DNA of 64,000 nucleotides from Shinella pollutisoli. Lineage in GTDB: Bacteria > Pseudomonadota > Alphaproteobacteria > Rhizobiales > Rhizobiaceae. Shown one piece after another: positions 10,101-17,118 of the stretch. The stretch is from NCBI RefSeq assembly GCF_024609765.1, contig NZ_JANFDG010000005.1, positions 124,001 through 188,000 of the forward strand, written 5' to 3'. The stretch's first letter is position 1; each line of letters starts with the position of its first letter. The translations under genes and the position numbers were made by a program. Under the pieces are notes generated by a model. It was not told the origin of the DNA. It worked only from the letters and a program-made list of their open reading frames with translations, and did no database searches.

Positions 10101-11561
10101 CGTCCGTTCCGCCGCAACGTCAGCTATTTCGGCATCGACGCCGACCAGCTGCCGCTGCACGCACCGGAGCTCACCCGCTCGATCTTCGAGGCGCTGGGCG
10201 AGCTCTTCGCCAGGGGCGAGCTTCGCGCGCTGCCCTACCGCGCCTTCGACCATGACGAGATCGCCGATGCCTTCCGCCTGATGCAGAATGCCGGCCATAT
10301 CGGCAAGATCGTGCTGCTGCCGCCGAAGGCCGGCCGCGACGCGGTCGAGCGCGGCGCGGGCGCGCCGCTTTCCTTCTCGCCCAAGGGCGTCCACGTCGTC
10401 GTCGGCGGCATCGGCGGCTTCGGCCTTGCCGCCGCCGACTGGCTGGTCGCGCGCGGGGCGAAGCACCTGGCGCTCGTCACCCGCCGCGGCACCGCGGACG
10501 AGGAGACGCTCGCCGCCGTCGAGCGCTGGAAGGCCCTCGGCGCGGTCGCGAGCCTGCATGCCTGCGACGTCACCGACGCAAAGTCGCTCGACGCGCTGCT
10601 TGCCGGCCTGCGCAAGGAGGCGCCGATCGCCGGCGTCGTCCATGCGGCGATGGTGCTCGACGACGCGCTGCTGCCGAACCTGACGGAAGAGCGCTTCCGC
10701 AAGGTCATCGACGTCAAGGCCCGCGGTGCGGACCTGATCGACAGGGCGACGCGCCGCGACAGGCTCGACTACTTCCTGCTGTTCTCCTCGGCGACGACGC
10801 TGGTCGGCAACCCCGGCCAGGGCAACTACGTCGCGGCGAACGGCTATCTCGAAGGCCTTGCCCGCCGGCGCCGGGCCGAGGGGCTGCCGGCGCTCGCCGT
10901 CGCCTTCGGTGCGATCTCCGACAAGGGCTACCTCTCGCGCAACGACGACGTCAACGAGCTGCTCGCACGCCGCATCGGCAACACGGCGATGAAGGCGGCG
11001 ACCGCACTCGCCATGGTCGAGGCGCACATGCGCGCCGATCCGGGCACGGTGGAGGCGGGCGTCTTCGTCTGCTCGCCGATCGACTGGGCGTCCGCCCGCA
11101 ACCTCGCGGTCGTCGGCACGCCGCTCTTCGAGGTGCTCTTGCGCCAGGCCGGCGCGGCCGGCGGGGCGAGCGGCGGCGAGACCGTCGACCTCGTGGCGCT
11201 CGTCGCCGACAAGAACGAGGGCGAGGCGCTTTCCGCGCTCTACCAGCTCGTCGCCTCCGAGATGGCGGCGATCCTGCGCGTTCCGGTCGACACGCTTTCG
11301 CGCGACAAGATTCTCAAGGACGTCGGCCTCGACAGCCTCATGGCCGTCGAGCTCGGCCTCGGCTTCAAGGAGAAGACCGGCTTCGACATCCCGCTGACCA
11401 GCGTCGGCGAGACGACGACGATCGAGCATGTCGTGCGCAAGCTCTACGAGAAGGTTGCCAGATCCGGCGGCGAGGAGCAGGATGACGGCGATCTCGGCGA
11501 GGTCGAGGCGCTCGCCGAGCAGCACATGGGTTCCGCTTCGAGGACGTCCGGCGCACGATGA
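4167..11561 (+). CDS. rkpA: RkpA, multidomain type I fatty acid/polyketide synthase (KS-AT-DH-ER-KR-ACP)
   Basis: 2464 residues from ATG 4167; in-frame TTG 4158 and GTG 4161 lie just upstream and sit closer to GGAGG at 4140. The domains in order are: ketosynthase with DTACSSSL (Cys ~171), GHGTGTKVGDP (His ~306) and KTNIGH (His ~344); acyltransferase GHSIGEV (Ser ~616); dehydratase EHVVDGRSIMPGAGF (His ~916) with partner Asp in NPMVLDAAFHG; enoylreductase LNFRDVM and HGAAGGVGL (~1874); ketoreductase GGIGGFG (~2080) with SSATTLVGNPGQGNY; and an ACP with GLDSLMAVEL (Ser ~2390). All catalytic motifs look intact, so a fully reduced acyl chain is expected. There is no thioesterase; the chain is probably released by RkpG, whose gene overlaps the stop. 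Rhizobial RkpA is required for K-antigen capsule and is thought to make its lipid component. Confidence 0.95.
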   Translation: MTVEIIGYAAIAPGAASASELFDVLCRGECTVTEVPAERWDRARFWHPNPGVAGKTYTFAAGIVDDIDSFDPRIFGLSRREAMAMDPQQRLLLSVTWRALEDANLPLSDLRGETVGVYIGASSLDSANLSAEDPAGGGPYFMTGNTLSIVANRISHIFALSGPSLTIDTACSSSLVALDQAVRALNRGEIDTAIVGGVNLLSHPLPFVGFAQARMLSPEGRCRAYDDDASGYVRAEGAVTVVLRRSDRATANGDRSHARIVASGVNSAGRTNGISLPSQEAQARLLSEIYSDPALDPNHIAFIEGHGTGTKVGDPAEVWAIGQVVGSRRHAPVPLGSIKTNIGHTEPASGLFGLVKAVMALENDYLPASLFFDRPNETIDFSALNVRVTSTALELLRGHRPRLAGINSFGFGGTNVHVVISDPSPRQAAPAAASSGGYFMVSAHTETALERLLDDYRRTIGGTDAAKGDAIVAAAAAGRTPMRHRFVCEGRSARDVAAVIDQHFAQRNQSRGLVGEAPAADPKVAFVFAGNGAQWAGMGVEAFRSNDSFRRHLTAISALFEAHLDERLSTLLTDPALEERLSDTRVAQPLLFSIQVALAQCLIGAGIKPAAVLGHSIGEVAAAHIAGALSLVDAVAVVAVRSRCQHVTQGRGTMAAALCSEETALEFLRRNGFDDLTVGAVNASNSITISGPGDKIAAMRTLARRQKIAVQPLDIDYPFHHPLIDEAKEEFLKTLPALSPREAEYDFISTVTGDVIDGVKLDAAYWWRNVREPVHFMQGMARAMAAGCNLLVEISPRAILTNYLKDAVKVAGASAQIISTLGKEDEKEGQDPVSRCIMRAIAHGAALPRAVREAGVDLPVVPYELESMASAPTSDTYDLFGRNAASYSLAGWRADPNGSSWKNHIDARLFPDLAEHVVDGRSIMPGAGFVEVALQVAREALGSDDVQLTNVELLRPLELDMRMVELSSVISRETGTIEIRSRERLSTDDWTVHAVCRCQKVMPGTRPGALAAIPRAAAQEVSKEQIYRIASSFGLDYGPAFRLAERAVTDGGARIDVDLARPVNPAHPMLSWGLNPMVLDAAFHGLVGLFDKLSGDAEGAPYIPVHFGSVSVLSAGKPATRARIEVERVSPYSIKARFLMEAKDGEPVLLLEDCRFRRTWLRQHQSLASLAYHYEALPVPGLVAAPGDGATPAFLLDAPAERPLEDASLLMSAAVYRACYDIAMRVTDAAGRVAVGSLPGDRDFRAFLANAFHVLEDAGLASQEAGAWILSRDVDLPEAGEVLSEFLAERPDRGAEAVMLADIRDGALAHIGRLKAGGAGEAPELPGKTTSQAFLLHSPQARERGEIVLAAAEKAIAAKGGAVSIAQIGASSAGFSLRLADMVAGVGGRLDIVEPADDLRRAMEVLFEGSARVGVEKSPAALVHADLIVSSCDRLNAMLTTDEALASAFAEAVGKGVHVIAAETAPSSLYDFFFGLSANWFAGGLSDEFRYGRLATEADWKERLAPLAGQAFRIQPVDGAYGGLLLIEAAAPSAAADRAEAAAPAYVLLGEAKGLPEPAAQLALHQPEADLDAALDALAADGTTTGAYVYALTGGDADASGTLAREANALARFAGALQARGNGKVKPVLLLMLPGGAPAVTGAAVADPLATGLWTFARVLANEFSGVDVHLVDAQPADWPVALSVLSARSAEREWRILPGAVAAEALRAVGGPIDRTSATTHDFAAATVRQRTQSRVDSLYWEAVDVPEPGPGDVVVEVAAAGLNFRDVMWAMGLLPEEALEDGFAGATIGMEFSGRVTALGAGVDGLAVGDTVMGIGPAAFSTHTVVQRAGLARVPKELDAVAAATVPVTFLTAWYAIVELGRARKGETILVHGAAGGVGLAAIQIARSLGLKVFATAGSSEKRRYLRALGVDHVFDSRSLSFVADVKEATGGAGVDLVLNSLFSDAMERSIELVKPFGRFLELGKRDYYADRKIGLRPFRRNVSYFGIDADQLPLHAPELTRSIFEALGELFARGELRALPYRAFDHDEIADAFRLMQNAGHIGKIVLLPPKAGRDAVERGAGAPLSFSPKGVHVVVGGIGGFGLAAADWLVARGAKHLALVTRRGTADEETLAAVERWKALGAVASLHACDVTDAKSLDALLAGLRKEAPIAGVVHAAMVLDDALLPNLTEERFRKVIDVKARGADLIDRATRRDRLDYFLLFSSATTLVGNPGQGNYVAANGYLEGLARRRRAEGLPALAVAFGAISDKGYLSRNDDVNELLARRIGNTAMKAATALAMVEAHMRADPGTVEAGVFVCSPIDWASARNLAVVGTPLFEVLLRQAGAAGGASGGETVDLVALVADKNEGEALSALYQLVASEMAAILRVPVDTLSRDKILKDVGLDSLMAVELGLGFKEKTGFDIPLTSVGETTTIEHVVRKLYEKVARSGGEEQDDGDLGEVEALAEQHMGSASRTSGAR

Positions 11562-12952
11562 CAGACATGGAAGAGACGTCAGCAGCCCGCATGGCGCGCG
11601 GCCGCAAGGAAGCGTTGCTGCAAAAAATGCGCGGCATCGCGCCTGCCGAAGGCCGTGCCGGCATTGCCGTCGGCCCGGCCGAGCGGCCCGTGCCCCGCTT
11701 CGAGGACCTGCCCGAATACAAGCAGGTCCGCATGCAGGAGCTGGCGAGCCAGCTCGTCGGCATCGCCAATCCGTTCTACCGCACCCACGACGTCGGCGCG
11801 GGCGCGGTGACGGAGATCGACGGGCGCAACCTCATCAACTTCGCCTCCTACGACTATCTCGGCACGAACCGCCATCCGGCGGTGCACGCCCGCGTCGCCG
11901 AGGCGCTGGCGCGCTACGGCGTCTCCGCCTCGGCGAGCCGGCTCGTCGCCGGCGAGCGGCCGGTGCACGGCATTCTCGAAGAGCGTCTCGCCGAATTCTA
12001 CGGTGTGGAGGCCGCGGTCGTCTTCGTCAGCGGCTACCTCACCAACGTGACGGTGATCGGCACGCTGCTCGGCCCGGAAGACCTCGTCATCCACGACGAG
12101 CTGATGCACAACAGCGCGCTCGCCGGCATAAAGCTCTCGGGCGCGGCGCGGCGCTTCTTCCGCCACAACGACATGGACCACCTGGAGGAGCTGCTCGCCG
12201 GCTTCACCGGGAAGTTCCGCCGTATCCTCGTCATCGCCGAGGGCGTCTATTCGATGGACGGCGACGTCGCCGACCTGCCGCGCCTCGTGGAGCTGCGCCG
12301 CCGCTACGGCTTCTGGCTGATGGTGGACGAGGCCCATGCGCTCGGCGTGCTGGGCAAGACCGGCCGCGGCACCCACGAATATTTCGGCATCGACCCGAAC
12401 GAGGTCGACATCTGGATGGGCACGCTCTCCAAGACCACGTCGAGCTGCGGCGGCTATGTCGCCGGAAGTGCGGCGCTGGCGACGGTGCTGAAGGGCTCCT
12501 CCGGCGGCTTCATCTATTCGGTCGGCCTGGCGCCGGCGCTCGCCGCGGGTGCCACCGCGAGCCTTGACCTGCTTGCCGCCGAGCCCGAGCGCGTCGCCCG
12601 CCTCGGCGCGAACGGCCGGCTGTTCCGCGATCTCGCCAAGGCCGAGGGCCTCGATACCGGGCTGAGCGAAGGCCATTCGGTCGTGCCGGTCCTCGTCGGC
12701 GATTCGCTCCGGGCCGTGCGCCTCTCCAACGACCTGCTGGAGGCCGGCGTCAACGTGCTGCCGATCATCCATCCGGCCGTGCCGGAAGGGCAGGCGCGGC
12801 TGCGCTTCTTCATCACCAGCGAGCACACGGAAGAGCAGATCCGTACGGCCGTGCGCCACACCGCCGACATCCTGCACGCGCTGGAAAAGCAGAATTTCGG
12901 CCTCGCCTCGGTCGATCGCGAACAGATCGCCAAGCTTCTTTCGAGCATGTGA
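11558..12952 (+). CDS. rkpG: RkpG, PLP-dependent alpha-oxoamine synthase family acyltransferase
   Basis: 464 residues, overlapping rkpA by 4 bp (ATGA). After a ~75-residue N-terminal extension comes the fold-type I PLP core shared with AONS (BioF), KBL and serine palmitoyltransferase: INFASYDYLGTNRHP, GVSASASRLVAGERPVH, HNDMDHLE, VDEAHALGVLG and the Schiff-base lysine in GTLSKTTSSCGGY. These enzymes condense an amino acid with an acyl thioester with loss of CO2. Position directly after an ACP-terminated synthase suggests that the acyl-ACP of RkpA is the donor. The amino acid substrate cannot be read from the sequence. It is known in S. meliloti as part of the rkp-1 capsule region. Confidence 0.9.
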   Translation: MTDMEETSAARMARGRKEALLQKMRGIAPAEGRAGIAVGPAERPVPRFEDLPEYKQVRMQELASQLVGIANPFYRTHDVGAGAVTEIDGRNLINFASYDYLGTNRHPAVHARVAEALARYGVSASASRLVAGERPVHGILEERLAEFYGVEAAVVFVSGYLTNVTVIGTLLGPEDLVIHDELMHNSALAGIKLSGAARRFFRHNDMDHLEELLAGFTGKFRRILVIAEGVYSMDGDVADLPRLVELRRRYGFWLMVDEAHALGVLGKTGRGTHEYFGIDPNEVDIWMGTLSKTTSSCGGYVAGSAALATVLKGSSGGFIYSVGLAPALAAGATASLDLLAAEPERVARLGANGRLFRDLAKAEGLDTGLSEGHSVVPVLVGDSLRAVRLSNDLLEAGVNVLPIIHPAVPEGQARLRFFITSEHTEEQIRTAVRHTADILHALEKQNFGLASVDREQIAKLLSSM

Positions 12953-12955
12953 GCG

Positions 12956-13765
12956 GTGGCGATGCGCCACGTTCTCGTCACGGGCGGATCGAGCGGGATA
13001 GGGCTTGCGATCGCCGCGCTGCTGCTCTCGCGCGGCGATCGCGTCACGCTGCTCGCGCGCGACGAGGGCCGGCTTGAAGCCGCCATGGATATTCTGTCGG
13101 AATTGCCGGGGGCGGGGGAGCGGCTTGCCGCCGTCTCCGCGGACGTCGCCGACGCGGCAAGCGTCGGGGCGGGGGTGCGGGCCGCCGCCTCGCGGTTCGG
13201 GCCGGCCGACGTGCTCGTCGCCTCGGCGGGTATCGTCGAGCCCGGGCTGTTCCACGACCAGCCGCCGGAACTCTTCGAGCGCCAGGTCGCCGTCAACCTG
13301 TTCGGCGTCGCCAACAGCGTGCGCGCGGTGCTGCCTGACATGCGGGCGGCGGGCGGCGGGCGCATCGCCATCGTCTCCTCGGGGGCGGGGCTGATCGGCA
13401 TTCCCGGCTACAGCGGCTATTGCGCCTCGAAATTCGCGCTGCGCGGGCTGGCCGCGTCATTGCGCGCCGAGACCGCCGGGCACGGTATCTCCGTCTCGAT
13501 CAGCTTCCCGCCGGACACGGTGACGCCGCAATACGAGCGGGAGATGCTGGTCCGCCCGCCGGAGGCGGAGGCAATGATGGGACGCGTGCGGCCGTGGCAG
13601 GCGGCGGATGTCGCGCGCGTCATCGTCGAGGGCATGGAAAAGGGCAGGCGGGAGGTGCATTTCGGCGTGGCGTTGCGTTTCGTCGGCTATTTCGGCCCGC
13701 TCGTCTCGGCCTGGTTCGACGCGCGCCTCGTCCGCACGGCCCGCAAGGGACGGCGTCCGGTCTGA
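12956..13765 (+). CDS. rkpH: RkpH, short-chain dehydrogenase/reductase, 3-ketosphinganine reductase-like
   Basis: 269 residues from GTG 12956 (ATG 12962 is an equally good start), 3 bp after rkpG. It has a Rossmann motif TGGSSGIG, SAGIVEPG in place of NNAG, catalytic Ser in IVSSGAG and YSGYCASKFALRG (YxxxK). The block SFPPDTVTPQYERE, followed by a basic-acidic RPPEAEAM and a hydrophobic C-terminal stretch ending in RTARKGRRP, strongly resembles 3-dehydrosphinganine reductases (PPDTDTP). In context it would reduce the ketone made by RkpG. The specificity is inferred; membership in the SDR superfamily is certain. Confidence 0.88.
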   Translation: MAMRHVLVTGGSSGIGLAIAALLLSRGDRVTLLARDEGRLEAAMDILSELPGAGERLAAVSADVADAASVGAGVRAAASRFGPADVLVASAGIVEPGLFHDQPPELFERQVAVNLFGVANSVRAVLPDMRAAGGGRIAIVSSGAGLIGIPGYSGYCASKFALRGLAASLRAETAGHGISVSISFPPDTVTPQYEREMLVRPPEAEAMMGRVRPWQAADVARVIVEGMEKGRREVHFGVALRFVGYFGPLVSAWFDARLVRTARKGRRPV

Positions 13766-13768
13766 ACC

Positions 13769-13873
13769 CTACAGGAAGGCGAGGAAGACCAGCGGCAGGC
13801 TGGTCATCACCATCATCCCGGTCAGGAGGGCGAGGAAGCGACTGAATACATGTCTTGCCAGATGACTGTTCAT
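13769..13873 (-). CDS. small hydrophobic protein, 34 aa
   Basis: A short minus-strand frame reads MNSHLARHVFSRFL, then a hydrophobic helix with LLTGMMVMTSLPLVFLAF and stop TAG. The ATG (13871-13873) is preceded at ideal distance by GGAGGATCAG. Such a strong Shine-Dalgarno in front of a clean single-TM peptide supports a real small membrane protein. It converges on rkpH with 3 bp between stops. Function unknown. Confidence 0.6.
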   Translation of the reverse strand: MNSHLARHVFSRFLALLTGMMVMTSLPLVFLAFL

Positions 13874-13967
13874 CTGATCCTCCGTCGAATAACGGACATG
13901 AATACCAGAGTTTCATTGTCGGATGATTAACGGCCCGACGGGCCGGGAAGTTCCCGCAGGAGCGCCC

Positions 13968-14291
13968 GTGACTCTCGACTGGACCTATATTCAGGCCAAC
14001 TACGACTGGCTCGGCCATATGCTGGAAGGGCTCGTCATGGCGGCGGCCGTCACCCTGATCGCGCGGGTGCTCTACCGCTGGCGCGAGTCGGCCGTCATCG
14101 GCCTCGCCTTCGCCATCGGCCACTTCCACGGCCGCGAGAAGCGCGACCACGAGATTTCCGTGCACATGCCGCCGCCGCACCTCAACGGCTACCGGATGTG
14201 GAACTGGACCTGGGACCAGGCGACCGACTTCTGGCCGGCTGCCCTGCTGCTGATGGTGCTCCTCTACCTCGTCCTGCGCCGCAAGGGGTGA
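13968..14291 (+). CDS. hypothetical small membrane protein
   Basis: 107 residues from GTG 13968, which has AGGAG 5-6 bp upstream; a longer reading from ATG 13923 lacks a binding site. Two hydrophobic segments are visible: LEGLVMAAAVTLIARVLY at about 20-37 and FWPAALLLMVLLYLVL at the C-terminus. Between them lies a charged, His-rich stretch (GHFHGREKRDHEISVHMPPPH). The tail ends RRKG, consistent with a cytoplasmic C-terminus. No family is recognised. Confidence 0.6.
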   Translation: MTLDWTYIQANYDWLGHMLEGLVMAAAVTLIARVLYRWRESAVIGLAFAIGHFHGREKRDHEISVHMPPPHLNGYRMWNWTWDQATDFWPAALLLMVLLYLVLRRKG

Positions 14292-14375
14292 GCCGCAGCC
14301 TGCCACCGCTGGTAAGGCCGGCGATTCGATGCTACCGTCGGGGCCCGTGACAGCTTGCCGAAGGGGGACGCTTCG

Positions 14376-14855
14376 ATGGCGACGATCCGCAAGGGCATAG
14401 CCTTCCCGCTGGCGGCCCTCTCGATGGTGCTGGCCGCCGGGGCGGCCGCGCAGACGAAGATCGGCGAAATCGTGGTGATCTCGGTCGAAGGGACCTGCGG
14501 GGACCTTGCCGTCGTCGGCCGTAGGCTCGGCGGCGAATGCTCCGGCAAGCTCCTGAACTTCACCTATCCGGACGGCCGCGTCGGCTTCTATTTCGGGCTG
14601 AAGAGCGGTGCGATCGTCACCTTCAGCGGCATGGACGGCGACAACCCGACGCCCGACAGCGACGTGATCCATCTCGACAAGGTGATCATGAGCCGTTCGG
14701 ACACGCCCGACACGCCGGACGTCTACGCCGCGACGGGAACCTGCCGCTTCGGCAATCCCTACAAGGGGCCGGCGACGATCGCCTGCGAGGGCAGGCTCAC
14801 CGACGGCCGCCCCTTCACCGCCGCCTTCACGACGAACGGAAAACCGCCGACCTGA
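14376..14855 (+). CDS. hypothetical secreted/periplasmic protein
   Basis: 159 residues. ATG 14376 has AAGGGGGA at 14361-14368. The N-terminus MATIRKGIAFPLAALSM through AAGAAAQ is a clear Sec signal peptide with cleavage after an AxA-type motif. The mature part has two cysteines (TCGDLA, GGECSG) and another pair further on (GTCRFG, TIACEG), so disulfides are likely. The pattern of short beta-like segments gives no recognisable family. Downstream lies the oppositely oriented tRNA-Val. Confidence 0.65.
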   Translation: MATIRKGIAFPLAALSMVLAAGAAAQTKIGEIVVISVEGTCGDLAVVGRRLGGECSGKLLNFTYPDGRVGFYFGLKSGAIVTFSGMDGDNPTPDSDVIHLDKVIMSRSDTPDTPDVYAATGTCRFGNPYKGPATIACEGRLTDGRPFTAAFTTNGKPPT

Positions 14856-14885
14856 GCCGGATTTTCAAGGAAGGAGAGGGGGAGA

Positions 14886-14961
14886 TGGTGGGCGATGAGA
14901 GACTCGAACTCCCGACATCCTCGGTGTAAACGAGGCGCTCTACCAACTGAGCTAATCGCCC
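14886..14961 (-). tRNA. tRNA-Val (anticodon UAC)
   Basis: The cloverleaf on the minus strand has acceptor GGGCGAT pairing with ATCGCCC, D-arm AGCTCAGTTGGTAGAGC, anticodon stem CCTCG/CGAGG with loop TTTACAC (anticodon TAC), and T-arm GTTCGAGTC. The CCA end is encoded (reverse complement of TGGT at 14886-14889). Confidence 0.95.
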
Positions 14962-15109
14962 GCTCGACTTGGTGGCCGTGATCTATGCGGAACGGGCTGA
15001 AACCGCAAGAGGCAAATGCGAAGTTTTCGCTTTTTTTTGAGCGCCGCCATGGAGATGGAAAGGTGCGCAAACATTTCGCGGGGTGTCGTCCTTTTGTCTT
15101 GAAAGCTGC

Positions 15110-15138
15110 TTGACACCCAAACGCGAACCCCGTAGTTA
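15110..15138 (+). promoter_or_regulatory. promoter of the tRNA-Asp cluster
   Basis: TTGACA (15110-15115), a 17-bp spacer and TAGTTA (15133-15138) lie about 65 bp upstream of the first tRNA-Asp. This is a near-consensus -35 with good spacing, as expected for a stable-RNA promoter. Confidence 0.65.
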
Positions 15139-15202
15139 GCCGCTCATCAAACGGCTCGGCCGCTTGAGACGGATGCTTCGTCATCCGGTCGCTTTCGAGA
15201 GT

Positions 15203-15279
15203 GCGGGTGTAGCTCAGTCGGTTAGAGTGCCGGCCTGTCACGCCGGAGGTCGCGGGTTCGAGCCCCGTCACTCGCGCCA
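15203..15279 (+). tRNA. tRNA-Asp (GUC), copy 1 of 3
   Basis: 77 nt including encoded CCA. Acceptor GCGGGTG/CACTCGC, anticodon stem CCGGC/GCCGG, loop CTGTCAC (anticodon GTC), T-arm GGGTTCGAGCCCC. It is the first of three identical genes repeated with a 122-bp period. Confidence 0.97.
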
Positions 15280-15324
15280 CTCGAAAACGCCGGTCGAAGG
15301 GTCCCCGGGCCGAAAGGTCCATGC

Positions 15325-15401
15325 GCGGGTGTAGCTCAGTCGGTTAGAGTGCCGGCCTGTCACGCCGGAGGTCGCGGGTTCGAGCCCCGTCACTCGCGCC
15401 A
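15325..15401 (+). tRNA. tRNA-Asp (GUC), copy 2 of 3
   Basis: Identical to copy 1, with the same 45-bp spacer before it. It was probably made by tandem duplication and is kept identical by gene conversion. Confidence 0.97.
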
Positions 15402-15446
15402 CTCGAAAACGCCGGTCGAAGGGTCCCCGGGCCGAAAGGTCCATGC

Positions 15447-15523
15447 GCGGGTGTAGCTCAGTCGGTTAGAGTGCCGGCCTGTCACGCCGGAGGTCGCGGG
15501 TTCGAGCCCCGTCACTCGCGCCA
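15447..15523 (+). tRNA. tRNA-Asp (GUC), copy 3 of 3
   Basis: Identical to copies 1 and 2. The sequence after its CCA (TTCTTTCCC) differs from the inter-tRNA spacer and gives the end of the duplicated block. Confidence 0.97.
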
Positions 15524-15620
15524 TTCTTTCCCTTGCAGATTTGTGCTCCGTCTTGGTGAATGTTTCTCGCGCATGCGCCGTTCCGGCTATAGCTTCGGCG
15601 AACGGAAATGGGGGATTCGC

Positions 15621-16508
15621 ATGCGTTACGTCTCGCTGGCCCTGATGGGCCTTGCCGGTCTTCTCGGCCTCAGCGTCGTGTTCGGCTCCTGGTTCACCAT
15701 CGACCAGGGCGAGCGCGGCGTCATCCTGCGCTACGGCGCCGTCTCCGGCACGGCCGAGCCGGGGCTCGGCTTCAAATTGCCTTTCGTCGATTCGGTCGTG
15801 CGCATCTCCGTGCAGTCGAAGGCGATCGTCTACGAGAAGATGGAGGCCTACAGCCGCGACCAGCAGCCGGCCGACATCCGCCTGTCGGTCAATTACCGCA
15901 TCCCCGCCGATCGGGTGCAGGAGGTCTATGCGATCTACGGCGGCGAGGACGGGCTCCTGTCGCGGCTGATCGAGCGCAAGGTGTTCGAGGAGACCAAGAC
16001 CGTCTTCGGCCGTTTCAACGCGGTGACCGCGATCCAGGAGCGCGGCCGGCTCAACGCGGAGGTGGCCTCGGCGATCCAGGAAGGGGTCTCCGGCCCGGTG
16101 ATCATCGACAGCGTGCAGATCGAGAACATCGACTTCTCCGAGGCCTACGAGGCGAGCATCGAGCAGCGCATGCTGGCCGAGGTCGAGGTGCAGCGCCTGC
16201 GCCAGAACGCCGAGCGCGAGAAGGTGCAGGCCGAGATCACCGTCACCCAGGCGAACGCCCAGGCCGATGCGCGCCGCGCCGAGGCGCAGGCCCAGGCCGA
16301 CGCCGTGCGTCTCGCTGCCCAGGCGGAGGCCGAGGCGATCCGGCTTCGCGGCGAGGCGGAGGCGGAGGCGATCAAGCTGCGCGGCGACGCGCTGAAGGAC
16401 AATCCCGGCCTCGTCGCGCTGACGCAGGCCGAGAAGTGGGATGGGCAGCTGCCGCGCACGATGCTGCCCGGCGGCGCGATCCCGATGCTGAACCTCAACG
16501 CGAACTAG
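15621..16508 (+). CDS. SPFH/band-7 (prohibitin-type) membrane protein
   Basis: 295 residues from ATG 15621, with GGGGA 6 bp upstream. One N-terminal TM (LALMGLAGLLGLSVVFGSWF) is followed by the band-7 core IDQGERGVILRYGAV, PGLGFKLPFVDSV, FGRFNAVTAIQERGRLNAEV and IENIDFSEAYEASIEQR. An Ala/Glu/Gln-rich coiled coil at about 190-255 (many AEAQAQAD-like repeats) precedes a hydrophobic tail. SPFH proteins form cage-like membrane oligomers and often modulate FtsH-type proteases or membrane microdomains. The arrangement is closer to prohibitin/HflC than to flotillin. It is monocistronic, ahead of the nuo operon. Confidence 0.85.
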   Translation: MRYVSLALMGLAGLLGLSVVFGSWFTIDQGERGVILRYGAVSGTAEPGLGFKLPFVDSVVRISVQSKAIVYEKMEAYSRDQQPADIRLSVNYRIPADRVQEVYAIYGGEDGLLSRLIERKVFEETKTVFGRFNAVTAIQERGRLNAEVASAIQEGVSGPVIIDSVQIENIDFSEAYEASIEQRMLAEVEVQRLRQNAEREKVQAEITVTQANAQADARRAEAQAQADAVRLAAQAEAEAIRLRGEAEAEAIKLRGDALKDNPGLVALTQAEKWDGQLPRTMLPGGAIPMLNLNAN

Positions 16509-16752
16509 CGGGGGGTGCGGCCAAGCGTCTCACATTCGCCCTCATCGAATCGTAACGATTTAAACGGCTGCGCCGCCGGTGTTTGGCCGCGGGCGAAAAG
16601 GGCGCATTGATTGTGCCGAAAGCCGGACAAAGCCTTGCACAGTGGCGCTCACTGCGCTAACCACTCTGGCGTTGCAACATATTTTCTCGGCTTGCGGGCC
16701 ACGACCGAAAAGGCGCCTCTCCGGCGCCTTCCCGCAGGCAGGACGGACGCCA

Positions 16753-17118
16753 ATGACTGAACTTCTCGGTTCCTATATCCCGATCGCCATCTTCATAGGT
16801 ATCGCGCTCGTGATCGGCCTCGCGTTGCTGATCGCGCCGTTTGCCGTCGCCTACAAGGCGCCCGATTCGGAAAAGCTCTCGGCCTACGAATGCGGCTTCA
16901 ACGCCTTCGATGATGCGCGCATGAAGTTCGACATCCGCTTCTACCTGGTGTCGATCCTCTTCATCATCTTCGATCTTGAAGTGGCCTTCCTGTTCCCCTG
17001 GGCCGTGTCGTTCGGCGACATGGGCTGGTTCGGCTTCTGGTCGATGATGGTCTTCCTCGGCGTTCTCACGGTCGGCTTCATCTACGAATGGAAGAAGGGA
17101 GCACTCGAATGGGAGTAG
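16753..17118 (+). CDS. nuoA: NADH-quinone oxidoreductase subunit A
   Basis: 121 residues, three TM helices. The conserved loop [25 protein letters not shown] is followed by [16 protein letters not shown]-type residues. Membrane-arm subunit of respiratory complex I near the quinone site. It is the first gene of the operon; the 240 bp upstream (16509-16752) contain no other gene and should hold the main nuo promoter. The 3' end overlaps nuoB by 10 bp. Confidence 0.97.
   Translation: MTELLGSYIPIAIFIGIALVIGLALLIAPFAVAYKAPDSEKLSAYECGFNAFDDARMKFDIRFYLVSILFIIFDLEVAFLFPWAVSFGDMGWFGFWSMMVFLGVLTVGFIYEWKKGALEWE

Larger units (their letters stand above)
15203..15523 (+). repeat. perfect tandem repeat, 122-bp unit (tRNA-Asp plus spacer)
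   Basis: The unit of 77-nt tRNA plus a 45-nt spacer (CTCGAAAACGCCGGTCGAAG followed by GGTCCCCGGGCCGAAAGGTC) occurs twice in full, with a third tRNA at the end. Spacers are identical to the base by eye, not only the tRNAs. Confidence 0.9.

Noticed and set aside
7581-11525. A 1314-codon minus-strand frame opposite rkpA
   Set aside because: Same reason: third-position GC bias leaves the antisense frame open; no family resemblance.
15203-15523. The regular 122-bp repeats as a CRISPR array
   Set aside because: Units are complete tRNA-Asp genes and spacers are identical rather than unique.
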